The position numbers and the translations under genes are program-made. Below, one piece after another: positions 16,334-25,488 of a stretch of 64,000 bases of DNA. Each line of letters opens with the position of its first letter. Within the stretch, counting starts at the first letter, position 1. The notes under the pieces were generated by a model, which ran no database searches, had not been told where the DNA came from, and worked only from the letters and a program-made list of their open reading frames with translations. Origin of the DNA: Pseudomonas sp. RIT-PI-r (GTDB lineage Bacteria; Pseudomonadota; Gammaproteobacteria; Pseudomonadales; Pseudomonadaceae); the NCBI RefSeq assembly GCF_001297015.1, contig NZ_LIGE01000047.1, positions 62,001-126,000 on the forward strand, given 5' to 3'.

Positions 16334-16357
16334 GGCGCATTCCTTTTCGTTAGCGGA

Positions 16358-17458
16358 TCACTTCTTGGTGGTATCGGTCGCGGCGACTTTCTTGTCGGTC
16401 GCGGCGGCTTTGGCTGGTGCAGTTTTCTTCGCTGGGGCCTTGGCTGGAGCTTTTTTCGCTGGAGCCTTGGCAGCGGTTTTCTTGGCCGGAGCCTTTTTGG
16501 TTGCCGGAACAGCAGCTTTTTTCGCCGCAGGAGCCGGGGTTACCGGTTTGGCAGCTGGCTTGACGTCTTGCGCCGCGACCAGGGTCACCGGCTTCGGCGC
16601 GGGCATGTTGTACTTGCTCAGCAGCGCGACCATGGTGTTCTGTGGGGTCACCAGCAGTTCGACACGACGGTTCAGGGCACGACCTTCAACGCTGTCGTTG
16701 GCGGCGCGCGGCGCTTCGGAACCCATGCCGCGCAGCATCAGGCGATCACGCTGCAAGCCGCTGAGACGGAAGATCGCCGCAATGGACTGGGCACGTTCCT
16801 GGCTCAGTTTGATGTTGGCAGGCGCGGCACCACTGGAATCGCTGTGGCCAAGAACCAGCACGGCGGTTTTCGGGTCGGCTTCAAGGATTTTTGCTACACG
16901 AGTGAACGGGCCAAGGGTGACCGGCAGCAGCATGGCTGGACGATCCGGGTTGAACGAGCCTTCGACGGGGGCAGTCACGACCAGCACGTTTTCACGGCGT
17001 TCGAGTTGCAGGTTGCTGTCCTTGACCGCTTCACGCAGGCGCGGCTCGTAGTCATCCAGCCAGGCTTGAGTGACTTTCGGATCGGGCATCGGCACCGCTT
17101 TAGTGGTCGGCTGATCCTTGCCGCCGAACGGCCACCACCATTTGCTGCCGGTATCGGCGTCAGCCTTGGCCACGGCAACCGGTTTCCTGGCTTCAGGCGC
17201 TACTTCTGCCTTCATGTCAGCTTTGGCGGCTTCGTCATCGGAACCGAACGGCCAGTACCAAGGGTTGCTGCTTTCAGTTTTGGCCACCGGTGCAGTCGCC
17301 GCCGGCTTCAAAGGCGCCGGAGCCGGCTCCTTGGCCGCCACTTTGTCGGAAGAACCGAACGGCCACCAACTGCTGCCGTCCGCATCGTTTTTAGGGGTCT
17401 GTGCGCAACCGGTGATCGCTACACACAGGGCCAGGGCGAGGGTCTTTTTCGATGACAT
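16358..17458 (-). CDS. OmpA-family lipoprotein with three WPFG motifs and Lys/Ala/Pro tail
   Basis: 366 residues with a lipobox ITGC (Cys18). A low-complexity linker carries three aromatic motifs, WWPFG (31-35), WPFG (69-72) and WWPFG (108-112). Residues about 175-285 form the OmpA C-terminal peptidoglycan-binding domain (VLVLGHSDSSGAAPANIKLS, ERAQSIAAIF, GMGSEAPRAAN, ALNRRVEL). Residues about 300-366 are a highly basic AAKK/APAKK repeat resembling histone H1 tails. Attachment to the outer membrane and peptidoglycan is inferred. The basic tail might bind LPS, DNA or another polyanion. Upstream of pdxH. Confidence 0.88.
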   Translation of the reverse strand: MSSKKTLALALCVAITGCAQTPKNDADGSSWWPFGSSDKVAAKEPAPAPLKPAATAPVAKTESSNPWYWPFGSDDEAAKADMKAEVAPEARKPVAVAKADADTGSKWWWPFGGKDQPTTKAVPMPDPKVTQAWLDDYEPRLREAVKDSNLQLERRENVLVVTAPVEGSFNPDRPAMLLPVTLGPFTRVAKILEADPKTAVLVLGHSDSSGAAPANIKLSQERAQSIAAIFRLSGLQRDRLMLRGMGSEAPRAANDSVEGRALNRRVELLVTPQNTMVALLSKYNMPAPKPVTLVAAQDVKPAAKPVTPAPAAKKAAVPATKKAPAKKTAAKAPAKKAPAKAPAKKTAPAKAAATDKKVAATDTTKK

Positions 17459-17571
17459 TGAAAATCCACAAAATGAAGTAATGAAAAATCAGAGCACTTT
17501 CGCCCGGATAAACAGCCGTTTTGAAACGAAAAACCGCTTGAGGTTCCGACCCTGGGACCTCGGATGAAACT

Positions 17572-18723
17572 TTACAGACAAGTGGCAAGTACCCGCGCGA
17601 GCTTCTGCGCACGCGGATCCATCAAGACGTATGGCCCAAGGGTATTTGTCACAAAACCGAAGGCGACATCATGCTCAGGATCAGCAAAACCGATGGAACC
17701 GCCCGCGCCCGGATGGCCGAATGCACGAGGACCGAGGCCGTAGGTAGCGTTGGGCACGTCCGGTTGATCGAGCATGCAGCCCAGACCGAAACGGGTCTGG
17801 GTCAACAGTGTCTTGTCTTCGCCGAGGCTGTGTTCGCGGGTCAGCTCTTCAAGCATGTCGCTTTCGAGCAGACTGCCGTCGAGCAGGCCCGCGTAGAAAC
17901 CGGCCAGACTGCGCGCATTGCCGTGGCCATTGGCCGCCGGTTGCTGCATGCGCCGCCATTCCGGTTTGTTGGTGCTGGTGAGCACTGAAGGTGGGTTGGT
18001 AAAAGCGCGGGTGGTCATCGCGGCGGGCTCGCGCATGGTCACCTGCAGCAGGCGTTGCGCGGCGGCATCGCCAGCGTTGCCCTTGCCGCGGGCAATGTGC
18101 GCCACGCGGTGGAACTCTTCGTCAGCCAGACCGACATGAAAATCCAGACCCAGAGGTTTAGCGACACGAGCGACGATGGATTCACCCGGCCCACGACCGT
18201 CGGCGCGGCGCAGCAGCTCGCCGATCAGCCAGCCGTAAGTGATTGCGGCGTAACCGTGGCCAGTACCTGGCGTCCACCATGGCGCTTCGGCCGCAAGAGC
18301 GTCGACCATGGTTTGCCAGTCATACAGCGCTTCCGGCGCCAGCAATTCACGCAGAGCTGGCAGACCGGCCTGGTGGCAGAGCAATTGGCGCAGGGTCACG
18401 GATTCTTTGCCGGCGGCGGCGAATTCCGGCCAGTAGCGCGCAACCGGAACATCCAGTTGCAGCTTGCCTTCGCCGACCAGTTGCAGCGCGGTGACCGCAG
18501 TAAACGTTTTGGTGCAGGAGAACAGATTGGCAATGGTGTCGCTGTGCCAGGCCTCGGCGCCGTCCTTGTCAGCAGTACCGGACCAGAGGTCGAGGACAGT
18601 CTCTCCGCCGACCTTGATGCACAGGGCTGCGCCGCGTTCCTGGGGATCGTCGAACAGTGCGGCGAAGGCTTCGCGCACCGCTTCGAATTGAAGCTCGTAA
18701 TGTCCCTGAATCTGCACCCGCAA
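17572..18723 (-). CDS. Family VIII serine esterase / beta-lactamase-fold hydrolase (EstB-like)
   Basis: 383 residues. The SxxK motif FSCTKTF gives the nucleophile S69 and base K72. YAAITYGWLIGELL supplies the conserved Tyr region and FGHPGAGGS resembles the third conserved motif. RFGLGCMLDQP and FGFVTNTLG complete the class C-type fold. Such proteins hydrolyse short-chain esters, sometimes lactams. No signal peptide, so it is cytoplasmic. Its natural substrate is unknown. It is a single gene between the OmpA gene and a REP element. Confidence 0.88.
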   Translation of the reverse strand: MRVQIQGHYELQFEAVREAFAALFDDPQERGAALCIKVGGETVLDLWSGTADKDGAEAWHSDTIANLFSCTKTFTAVTALQLVGEGKLQLDVPVARYWPEFAAAGKESVTLRQLLCHQAGLPALRELLAPEALYDWQTMVDALAAEAPWWTPGTGHGYAAITYGWLIGELLRRADGRGPGESIVARVAKPLGLDFHVGLADEEFHRVAHIARGKGNAGDAAAQRLLQVTMREPAAMTTRAFTNPPSVLTSTNKPEWRRMQQPAANGHGNARSLAGFYAGLLDGSLLESDMLEELTREHSLGEDKTLLTQTRFGLGCMLDQPDVPNATYGLGPRAFGHPGAGGSIGFADPEHDVAFGFVTNTLGPYVLMDPRAQKLARVLATCL

Positions 18724-18818
18724 CTCCCCCGCGAAAACGCTCTACAAAGTGGCCCGCATTGTTCCAGCCCTTGAGGGATTTGGGAACAGCTGCGGGCCAG
18801 ACGGTTAAAAGCCAAGTC

Positions 18819-18891
18819 AAAAGATCGCAGCCTGCGGCAGCTCCTACATGGATTGCGTTTCCATGTAGGAGCTGCCGCAGCTGCGATCTTG
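18819..18891. repeat. REP-type palindrome, family A
   Basis: Core arms AAGATCGCAGCCTGCGGCAG and the complementary right arm enclose a second short dyad (CTACATGGA...TCCATGTAG). It sits between two minus-strand genes. Confidence 0.9.
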
Positions 18892-18906
18892 TTAGAGCAT
18901 CACAGG

Positions 18907-21387
18907 TTAGTGACCATTGCCGGAATGACCACCGGCATGCCCTGCCCCCGGACCTTTACCGGCTTCGCCTTTGCGGCCGCCCTCAGCCTCATGCCCCGCT
19001 GCGGCGGCCGCTTTCTCAGCCTCTTTGCCAAGCTGATCAAGCGCCTGCAAATTGCTCTTGCGCACCGATTCGACGAAACCCTGATACGGCAGATCTGTCA
19101 CCCCGACCAGACCGAAATGACCGTTCTCGCCATCCAGCAAACGCCCGGTCACCGGTTGATCCAGATACTGGAACCAGTGCACGCCGACAATCGAAGGCTC
19201 GCTCAAGGCCTGCTTGAGGAAATTGGCATACGCCGGGCCACGATCCTCTTCCTTGCTCAGTTGCGTCACGCCGCCCCAGAACGGGCCGCGATCAGCGGAG
19301 CCGAAGTTGAACTCGGTAATCAACACCGGTTTGTCCAAAGCCCCCAGCGCGGCAAAGTCATAACCATCCTGCGGCGTGAGCGTGTACATATTGAAACTCA
19401 GCACATCGCAATACTGCGCGCAGGACGCCACGGCTTCCGGGGTGCTGATCGCAAAGCGCCCGCCCAACAGCATCTGATTCGGCGCGTGCCATTTCAGCGA
19501 ATCGGAGATGGTCTTGAAGTAGGTGTCGGCAAAGACCTTCTGGAAATATTTGAAGTCCGCTTCGATTTCCGGGTGTTCGGGATTCGGCAATGGCGGCACA
19601 AAACCCGGGTCTTCCATCAGCTCCCACGCCGGCAGATCAATGCCCCATGCCTTCGACAACCCGGCCTGATTGCGGTACTTGTCGCGCAACTGCTTGAGGA
19701 ACGCGCGCTTGGCCGGCACGTCGGTGGTCATCTTCAACGTGCCGTAAGCCAAGGCGTAACGCGATTTCGGATCGTCGCCCGGCCCGGCCCAGGCCAATTC
19801 GTTGTCAGCGTAATAACCGATCAGCCAAGGATCATCGCGATGGTCGCGGGCGGCGATGGCCACGGCACGCTCGGTGGCCATGGCGAAACGCGGATCGAAC
19901 GGATCCGGCATGCCGCCCCACCAGTCGCTGCCGGTGCTGATGCTGGTGTAGTCGCCGACAATCGACAGCGGCAAGGTGTACGGCACGCGTTCGGCTTCAC
20001 TGAGCGAATCGGCGCTCCAGTTGCCGACCGTGTTGAAACCCCAGGCTTGCAGGCGATCAAGCGTGTGGTTGGCCCACTGCGACTCATCAATAGTTGCTTT
20101 GCACGGTGCGGCAGCCGGTTCGCTGGCCACTTGCACGGTTTCAGTCTTGGCCGCTTCGGCGACGCCTGACTTCGGCTCAGCCGGCACAGCGACAGGTTCT
20201 GATGCCTTGGCGGCAGCGCTTTCTGCCGCTTCAGTCTTCGCCGCTTCAGCGACCCCGGATTTACTCTCGCTGTCCCCTTTGCACGGCTCGCCGTACACGC
20301 GCTGCAGGTTGGCGCCGTAGAAGTCATACCAACGCCCGTTGCCGTAGCCTCGACCTTGATCTGCGCCATTGCCGCCACGGTTGTCGCCTTCACCAAAGTG
20401 ACTGGCCAGCGGCTCATCCGGTTTCGGCAAGGATTCGAACATGAATTCGCGACCCGCCACATAAGTCTGGCTGACGTCCGGGCTGACAGTGTTGACGCCG
20501 AGGGAGTAGAACGGATGCCCCTCAGGCGTGACCAGGTACCAGCGGCCGTCACGTTTTTCGGTGCGGAAGAAACCGCTGGCCTTGAACGCCGGGCCTTTGC
20601 TCCAGCCACCGAACTTGTCCAGCGATGACTTTTCGCGCTCGGCCAGCCAGGTTTTCAGCTGTTGCTGTTCCTTGGCGGCAGCGGATTTAAGCTGTTCATC
20701 GTTAGCGATTTTTTCTGGCCACTTGCTGCGAGTCGATTGCCCGTAAGCGTCGACCAGATTGCCATACACCGCTTGGCTGACCGACTCGCCGTCCTGCACG
20801 CCGAAACGCTCAAGCAGCAAGCTCTGCGCGACTTTCGGCTGATCCATCGACAAACTCACCGACACTACTTGGCTGCGATCAATCTCGCCGCTGCTGCTGG
20901 CCAGCAAAATGCGCTGACCATCGACAGTCATCGGCATCGGCGGGCCGGCCTTCATGCCTTGGCTCAACGGCGCAGTAGCCACTAGTGGCACCAGCAACGT
21001 CTGCGCAGGACCGGCCGGCAGATCGACGCGGCTGACCAGTGTGCGGCCGTCATTGCTCTGGATTTGCACGTAAACGGTAACCGCCCAGTTCATCGCACTC
21101 TGCAGGCGCAGGGTCATCATCCCCGACTGCGACCAGTCCCACGCACCGGTTTGCGGCGTCAAACGCAAGGTCGGGCGGGCCACCGGGTTGAAGATCACAC
21201 GGCGCAGCACTTCGCCCTCGGGGGTTTGCTCGGCGTTGGCTTGCGGCAGATCAGCATTTTCGGTGGCGATTTTCACCACGTCGGCAGGACGGACAAAGTT
21301 GAACAGGGTCTGCTGCCCCGCAGGCGCCGCGAGTAGCGGCGTGGCGAAGATCAAGGCGAATACGGCAGGCAACGAACGGCGGATCAT
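18907..21387 (-). CDS. Secreted clan GH-A glycoside hydrolase (agarase/beta-galactosidase-like)
   Basis: 826 residues from ATG 21387, whose signal peptide ends FATPLLAAPA. A beta-sandwich-like N-terminal region (about 30-230) precedes a TIM-barrel domain. Likely acid/base Glu530 sits in YYADNELAW and nucleophile Glu692 in ITEFNFG, the Asn-Glu and Glu pair of clan GH-A. WFQYLDQPVTGR follows. The barrel is interrupted at about 376-430 by an Ala/Glu/Lys/Pro insert with two copies of KSGVAEAAKTE. The C-terminus is a Gly/His-rich low-complexity tail. Some pseudomonad homologues are annotated as beta-agarase; the real substrate is unknown. Confidence 0.82.
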   Translation of the reverse strand: MIRRSLPAVFALIFATPLLAAPAGQQTLFNFVRPADVVKIATENADLPQANAEQTPEGEVLRRVIFNPVARPTLRLTPQTGAWDWSQSGMMTLRLQSAMNWAVTVYVQIQSNDGRTLVSRVDLPAGPAQTLLVPLVATAPLSQGMKAGPPMPMTVDGQRILLASSSGEIDRSQVVSVSLSMDQPKVAQSLLLERFGVQDGESVSQAVYGNLVDAYGQSTRSKWPEKIANDEQLKSAAAKEQQQLKTWLAEREKSSLDKFGGWSKGPAFKASGFFRTEKRDGRWYLVTPEGHPFYSLGVNTVSPDVSQTYVAGREFMFESLPKPDEPLASHFGEGDNRGGNGADQGRGYGNGRWYDFYGANLQRVYGEPCKGDSESKSGVAEAAKTEAAESAAAKASEPVAVPAEPKSGVAEAAKTETVQVASEPAAAPCKATIDESQWANHTLDRLQAWGFNTVGNWSADSLSEAERVPYTLPLSIVGDYTSISTGSDWWGGMPDPFDPRFAMATERAVAIAARDHRDDPWLIGYYADNELAWAGPGDDPKSRYALAYGTLKMTTDVPAKRAFLKQLRDKYRNQAGLSKAWGIDLPAWELMEDPGFVPPLPNPEHPEIEADFKYFQKVFADTYFKTISDSLKWHAPNQMLLGGRFAISTPEAVASCAQYCDVLSFNMYTLTPQDGYDFAALGALDKPVLITEFNFGSADRGPFWGGVTQLSKEEDRGPAYANFLKQALSEPSIVGVHWFQYLDQPVTGRLLDGENGHFGLVGVTDLPYQGFVESVRKSNLQALDQLGKEAEKAAAAAGHEAEGGRKGEAGKGPGAGHAGGHSGNGH

Positions 21388-21482
21388 AAGAACGGAGTTC
21401 TCCCTAACGACCAACATTGGCCAATGGAAAAGTGATGGCAGAGAGATAGACAACACGGCGGGCAAAACTGCCCACCGTTGTC

Positions 21483-23627
21483 TCAGGATATTTCACGACG
21501 GAAAGGCGGCAACGCATTGAGGATCGCCTTGCCATAGCGCTGGGTGACCAGGCGCCGATCCAGCAAAGTGATGGTGCCGCGGTCTTCTTCGGTGCGCAGC
21601 AGACGCCCGCAAGCCTGAACCAGCTTCAGCGAGGCATCGGGCACGGAGATTTCCATGAACGGATTGCCGCCACGGGCCTCGATCCACTCCGACAGCGCCG
21701 CTTCGACCGGATCATCCGGCACCGAAAACGGGATCTTGGCGATTACCACGTGCTCGCAGTAGGCACCCGGCAAGTCGACACCCTCGGCGAAACTGGCGAG
21801 ACCGAACAGCACGCTGGAATCACCGCCATCGACCCGCGCCTTGTGCTTGTTCAGGGTTTCCTGTTTCGACAGGTTGCCTTGAATGAACACTTGCTTGCGC
21901 CAGTCGCGATCGAGGCCGTCGAACACGTCCTGCATCTGTTTGCGCGAAGAGAAAAGCACCAGGGTGCCGCGCGAACCTTCGACCAGGTCCGGCAGCTCAC
22001 GAATGATCGCTGCCGTGTGTGCGGCGGCATCGCGTGGATCGGCCTTCAGATCGGGCACGCGCAGCACACCGGCGTCGGCGTGATGGAACGGGCTCGGCAC
22101 CACCGCGGTGACGGCTTTTTTCGGCAGACCGGCGCGCATGCGGAAGCGATCGAAAGTGCCCAAAGCAGTCAATGTTGCCGATGTAACGAGACAACCGTAA
22201 GCGACATTCCACAGGCTACGGCGCAAGGTTTCCGCCGCCAGAATCGGGCTGGCGTTGACCTCGATGTCGAACAGCGAACCGCTTTCGGCCAGGGTCAGCC
22301 AGCGCGCCATTGGGGGGCTGTCTTCCGGATCTTCGGCGGTGAACGCCGTCCACAATTCCCAGTTGCCGGAGGCGCGAGACAACAGGCTGCCGAACAGCGG
22401 ATACCACTCTTCGGCCTGATTGCTGGCGATGCCGATGTTGACCTCGCCGTCCATGCCTTCCTTGAGCAGGTCGGTCAGGCGCGTGAACAGATCATTGAGG
22501 CGCGAAAAGCCCTTTTTCAGCTCGATGCCCATTTCGCGGATGTGCTCGGGAATCACCCCGGCGACAAAACGATAACGCGGCCGCTCACGGCCCTCGACAT
22601 CTTCGCCGGGCTTGAAGTCGGCAACCTGCTCGCAGGCGCTGAACATGAACTGTTGCTGGGCCTTGATCTCCCGCGCCAGTTCCGGCACTTGTTCGATCAA
22701 CTTGCCGAGATCGCCCGGCAGCGGATGCTGGGCCAGCAGCTTGGTCAGGTTTTTCGCCGTGGTTTCCAGCCAGTCGGCAGTGGAACGCAGGCGCGTGTAG
22801 TGAGCGAAGTGGCCGATCGCCTTGTCCGGCAAGTGATGGCCTTCGTCGAACACGTAAATGGTGTCGCGCGGATCGGGCAGTACCGCACCGCCGCCCAAAG
22901 CGAGGTCAGCCAGGACCATGTCGTGGTTGGTGACGATCACGTCGACCTTGCCCATGCCTTCGCGGGCCTTGTAGAAGGCGCACTGGCCGAAGTTCGGGCA
23001 ATGACGGTTGGTGCACTGGCTGTGATCGGTGGTCAGACGCGCCCAATCGGCGTCTTCCAGCGCATTTGGCCAACTGTCACGATCGCCGTCCCACTTATTG
23101 CCGGCGAGTTTCTCGATCATGCTGGTGAACAGCTTCTGACTGGCCTCATCGACCTCGATCTTGAAGCCTTCTTCTTCGAACAGCTGCGCGGTGGCAGTTT
23201 GCGCGTGGCCTTCCTGCAGGAGCATGTCGAGTTTGGACAGGCACATGTAGCGGCCACGGCCCTTGGCCAGCGCGAAGCTGAAGTTCAGCCCGCTGTTGCG
23301 CATCAGGTCAGGCAAATCCTTGTAGACGATCTGTTCCTGCAGCGCCACGGTCGCGGTGGCGATGACCAAGCGTTTGCCGGCGAGCTTGGCGGTCGGAATC
23401 GCGGCCAGGCTGTAGGCCACTGTCTTGCCGGTACCGGTGCCGGCTTCCACCGCAACAATCGCGGGGTCGCCACTGCGCCGGCCTTCGTCGTCGGTGTCGA
23501 TATCCCCGAGGACTTTGGCGATTTCAGCGATCATCAGGCGCTGGCCGTAACGCGGCTTGAGGCTCTTGGCCTCTAGAAAACGCGAGTAGGCGCCCTGGAT
23601 CGTGGTTTTGAGTTCAGTGCTGATCAT
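21483..23627 (-). CDS. dinG: ATP-dependent DNA helicase DinG
   Basis: 714 residues. Walker A EAGTGTGKT is at about 61-69. The iron-sulfur cysteines are in GRYMCLSKL and in CTNRHCPNFGQC. The DEAH box appears as VFDEGHHLPD, and the C-terminal VQACGRLLRTEEDRG is motif VI. DinG is a 5'-3' XPD-like helicase that unwinds R-loops and D-loops and is part of the SOS response in E. coli. A LexA-like site lies 23 bp before the start. Single gene. Confidence 0.96.
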   Translation of the reverse strand: MISTELKTTIQGAYSRFLEAKSLKPRYGQRLMIAEIAKVLGDIDTDDEGRRSGDPAIVAVEAGTGTGKTVAYSLAAIPTAKLAGKRLVIATATVALQEQIVYKDLPDLMRNSGLNFSFALAKGRGRYMCLSKLDMLLQEGHAQTATAQLFEEEGFKIEVDEASQKLFTSMIEKLAGNKWDGDRDSWPNALEDADWARLTTDHSQCTNRHCPNFGQCAFYKAREGMGKVDVIVTNHDMVLADLALGGGAVLPDPRDTIYVFDEGHHLPDKAIGHFAHYTRLRSTADWLETTAKNLTKLLAQHPLPGDLGKLIEQVPELAREIKAQQQFMFSACEQVADFKPGEDVEGRERPRYRFVAGVIPEHIREMGIELKKGFSRLNDLFTRLTDLLKEGMDGEVNIGIASNQAEEWYPLFGSLLSRASGNWELWTAFTAEDPEDSPPMARWLTLAESGSLFDIEVNASPILAAETLRRSLWNVAYGCLVTSATLTALGTFDRFRMRAGLPKKAVTAVVPSPFHHADAGVLRVPDLKADPRDAAAHTAAIIRELPDLVEGSRGTLVLFSSRKQMQDVFDGLDRDWRKQVFIQGNLSKQETLNKHKARVDGGDSSVLFGLASFAEGVDLPGAYCEHVVIAKIPFSVPDDPVEAALSEWIEARGGNPFMEISVPDASLKLVQACGRLLRTEEDRGTITLLDRRLVTQRYGKAILNALPPFRREIS

Positions 23628-23649
23628 GAATTTTCGGGCGCAAAAAACG

Positions 23650-23665
23650 CTGGATAAATTTTCAG
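23650..23665 (-). promoter_or_regulatory. Candidate LexA box upstream of dinG
   Basis: CTGGATAAATTTTCAG fits CTG-N10-CAG with an AT-rich centre and differs from the usual first half-site by one base. It lies 22 bp before the dinG start. E. coli dinG is LexA-regulated; control here is inferred. Confidence 0.6.
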
Positions 23666-23726
23666 TGGTTTCGGATGGCGGCTATCATACCCCGCTAATT
23701 AATCCCGCGCAGAACGGAGTGCCCCA

Positions 23727-24185
23727 ATGACACCTTTTAGCCTCGTCTATCCCCTGCATGTGCTGTCCGCCCTGGTCTGGGTCGGCGGCATGTTTTTCGC
23801 CTGGATAGTCTTGCGCCCGGCGGCTGTGAAGGCCCTCGATGGCCCTGCCCGGCTGACCTTGTGGGTGGAAGTGTTTCAAGGTTTTTTCCGCTGGGTCTGG
23901 GTTGCGGTGATCCTGCTGCCGATCAGCGGCGTGGGCATGTTGCATTTGCAGCAGGTCGGGTTCGAGACCGCGCCGAAATATGTGCAGGTGATGATGGGCT
24001 TGTATGTGGTGATGACGGCGCTGTTTATCCGCATTCAGGGGTTGATGCTGCCGGAGCTGCGGAAAGCGGTGGAAGCGAAGGACTGGCCGGCGGGTGCGGC
24101 GGTGCTGGGGCGGATTCGGCGGGTGGTGGGGCTTAATCTGATTGTCGGGCTGGTGCTGGTGGCGATTGCGGCGGCAAGACCGTGA
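23727..24185 (+). CDS. CopD-like four-helix integral membrane protein
   Basis: 152 residues with four hydrophobic segments (about 8-28, 52-72, 82-102, 127-149). The N-terminal YPLHVLSALVWVGGMFFAW carries the His and Trp-Val-Gly-Gly-Met pattern of CopD/COG5615-type proteins. CopD proteins are linked to copper handling or haem binding at the inner membrane; the small stand-alone members are uncharacterised. It is divergent from dinG with 99 bp between starts. The stop codon is at the edge of a family C palindrome. Confidence 0.75.
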   Translation: MTPFSLVYPLHVLSALVWVGGMFFAWIVLRPAAVKALDGPARLTLWVEVFQGFFRWVWVAVILLPISGVGMLHLQQVGFETAPKYVQVMMGLYVVMTALFIRIQGLMLPELRKAVEAKDWPAGAAVLGRIRRVVGLNLIVGLVLVAIAAARP

Positions 24186-24285
24186 TCGTTCCCACGCTCT
24201 GCGTGGGAATGCCGCAAGGGACGCTCTGCGTCCAGTGACGCGGAGCGTCACGGGCTGTGTTCCCACGCGGAGCGTGGGAACAATC
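24184..24285. repeat. Palindromic element, family C (GTTCCCACGCTCTGCGTGGGAA)
   Basis: Outer arms GTTCCCACGC..GCGTGGGAA occur at both ends, and an inner pair ACGCTCTGCGT/ACGCGGAGCGT lies in the middle. It fills the gap between two convergent genes and may terminate both. A related copy lies at 36217-36329. Confidence 0.9.
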
Positions 24286-24292
24286 AGTGATC

Positions 24293-25051
24293 TTACAGGC
24301 GCTGCACAGTCACAGCCCCCGCCGCCCCCACCGGCCCAGGCTGTCCATCCGCCCCGGCCTTGCCGTTCTTGCCGCCATCGGCGCGGTACACCAGACAACC
24401 CTTGGACTTGCCGCCCTTGCCTGCCTTGCCGCCAACACCCGCCGGGCCACCGGCACCGCCAGCAACATTGACCTTGATCAGCTCGGCCGGAAATTCGCGC
24501 GGCACTTCAAGGCGCACCAGCGCCCCCGGTGCGCCTGGCTGCCCGTCCCTGCCGTTGCTGCCATCAAACCCGTGCCCGGCCGAGCCATAGGTGCAGCCCG
24601 GGTCTTCACCGTTGCCGCCGTCCAGCCCGACAAAACCCGGCGCGCCGGTGCCGCCACGGGCATCGCCCAACAGTTGCGGCGCGTTCAACGCCTTGAATTG
24701 CAGATTCAGATTGCGGCCGGCTCGGGCGGCTTTTTCATAAGTGCCCGGCGCTCCACGCGCAGTAATCTGGCTGCCATCGCTCAGCTCTGCGCGAACGACC
24801 TTCATGTCCAAAGCGTTCTCGCCCGGAACGATCGCGATGCGTGCTTCATGGCCAAGACGCAACTCACCGACACTCAACTCGGTCACGTTGGCCGGAATCA
24901 GCAGCGTGCCGTAATCAGCGACTTCGAGTTTCTCCAGTTGCAAGGTACTGGCGGTGTTGGGCAGGCGCATCAGCGAATTGGTTTCGACGCTGACCACTTG
25001 GGCGCAGGCCAAAGGGCTGATGAATGCAGCGAGCAAGCAAAGTTTACGCAT
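24293..25051 (-). CDS. Secreted collagen-like Gly-rich protein
   Basis: 252 residues from ATG 25051, with a signal peptide ending ISPLACA. Residues about 20-150 are a beta-helix-like region of short Leu/Val repeats. Residues about 155-245 are rich in Gly-x-x triplets (GTGAPGFVGLDGGNGEDPG, GFDGSNGRDGQPGAPG, GKNGKAGADGQPGPVGAAG), with cysteines near 174 and 225. This resembles bacterial collagen-like or filamentous surface proteins. The function is unknown. It overlaps the preceding DUF1145 gene by 8 bp, implying one operon. Confidence 0.8.
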   Translation of the reverse strand: MRKLCLLAAFISPLACAQVVSVETNSLMRLPNTASTLQLEKLEVADYGTLLIPANVTELSVGELRLGHEARIAIVPGENALDMKVVRAELSDGSQITARGAPGTYEKAARAGRNLNLQFKALNAPQLLGDARGGTGAPGFVGLDGGNGEDPGCTYGSAGHGFDGSNGRDGQPGAPGALVRLEVPREFPAELIKVNVAGGAGGPAGVGGKAGKGGKSKGCLVYRADGGKNGKAGADGQPGPVGAAGAVTVQRL

Positions 25052-25325
25052 GGGAAGAAGCCTCCGGAGCGGCCGGGGCCGGGATGGTTTGCAGGTGGAA
25101 TACGCCGAACAACAGGATGCGGCCACGGTCACGCCAAGGGTGCGGACGGCCTTTGAGGCTGCGGTTGCACAGCAACACTTCGAGTACATGGATCAGCAAC
25201 AACAGACCGCCGGCCAGATTGACCAACAGATTCAACGGATGTACGAACGGCACCAGCTGATTGGCCAGCACCACGCAGCAGAACAGCAGGGTCAACAACC
25301 GCCCCAGCCCCCAGAACACTTTCAT
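25044..25325 (-). CDS. DUF1145-type small membrane protein
   Basis: 93 residues with two hydrophobic helices (about 8-28 and 31-53) and the pattern MKVFWGLGRLL..VVLANQLVPFVHPLNLLVN seen in DUF1145 proteins of Gammaproteobacteria. No biochemical role is known. It comes first in a two-gene unit with the collagen-like protein (8-bp overlap). The 163-bp gap 25326-25488 upstream holds nothing else that I can name. Confidence 0.8.
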   Translation of the reverse strand: MKVFWGLGRLLTLLFCCVVLANQLVPFVHPLNLLVNLAGGLLLLIHVLEVLLCNRSLKGRPHPWRDRGRILLFGVFHLQTIPAPAAPEASSHA

Positions 25326-25488
25326 ACGCTCCCCCGTGTTGCGAATTATTCTTTGGGCGCACAGTAACGGCTTCTGCGGGGGATAAGCCAGAGGGGCAAT
25401 TGAAAAAAAACCTGTCGCCTGCCAAATGGCTGCCGAAACGACGCCGATCGTCGTCCGGCAGCTCTAGCCTGCGCCCTACAGACGCGTC

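Noticed and set aside
18853..20169. 438-codon plus-strand frame antisense to the glycoside hydrolase
   Set aside because: Arg/His-rich shadow of a high-GC gene with no recognisable domain or ribosome site.
21750..23576. 608-codon plus-strand frame antisense to dinG
   Set aside because: Shadow in the complementary frame of a strongly conserved gene; composition not protein-like.
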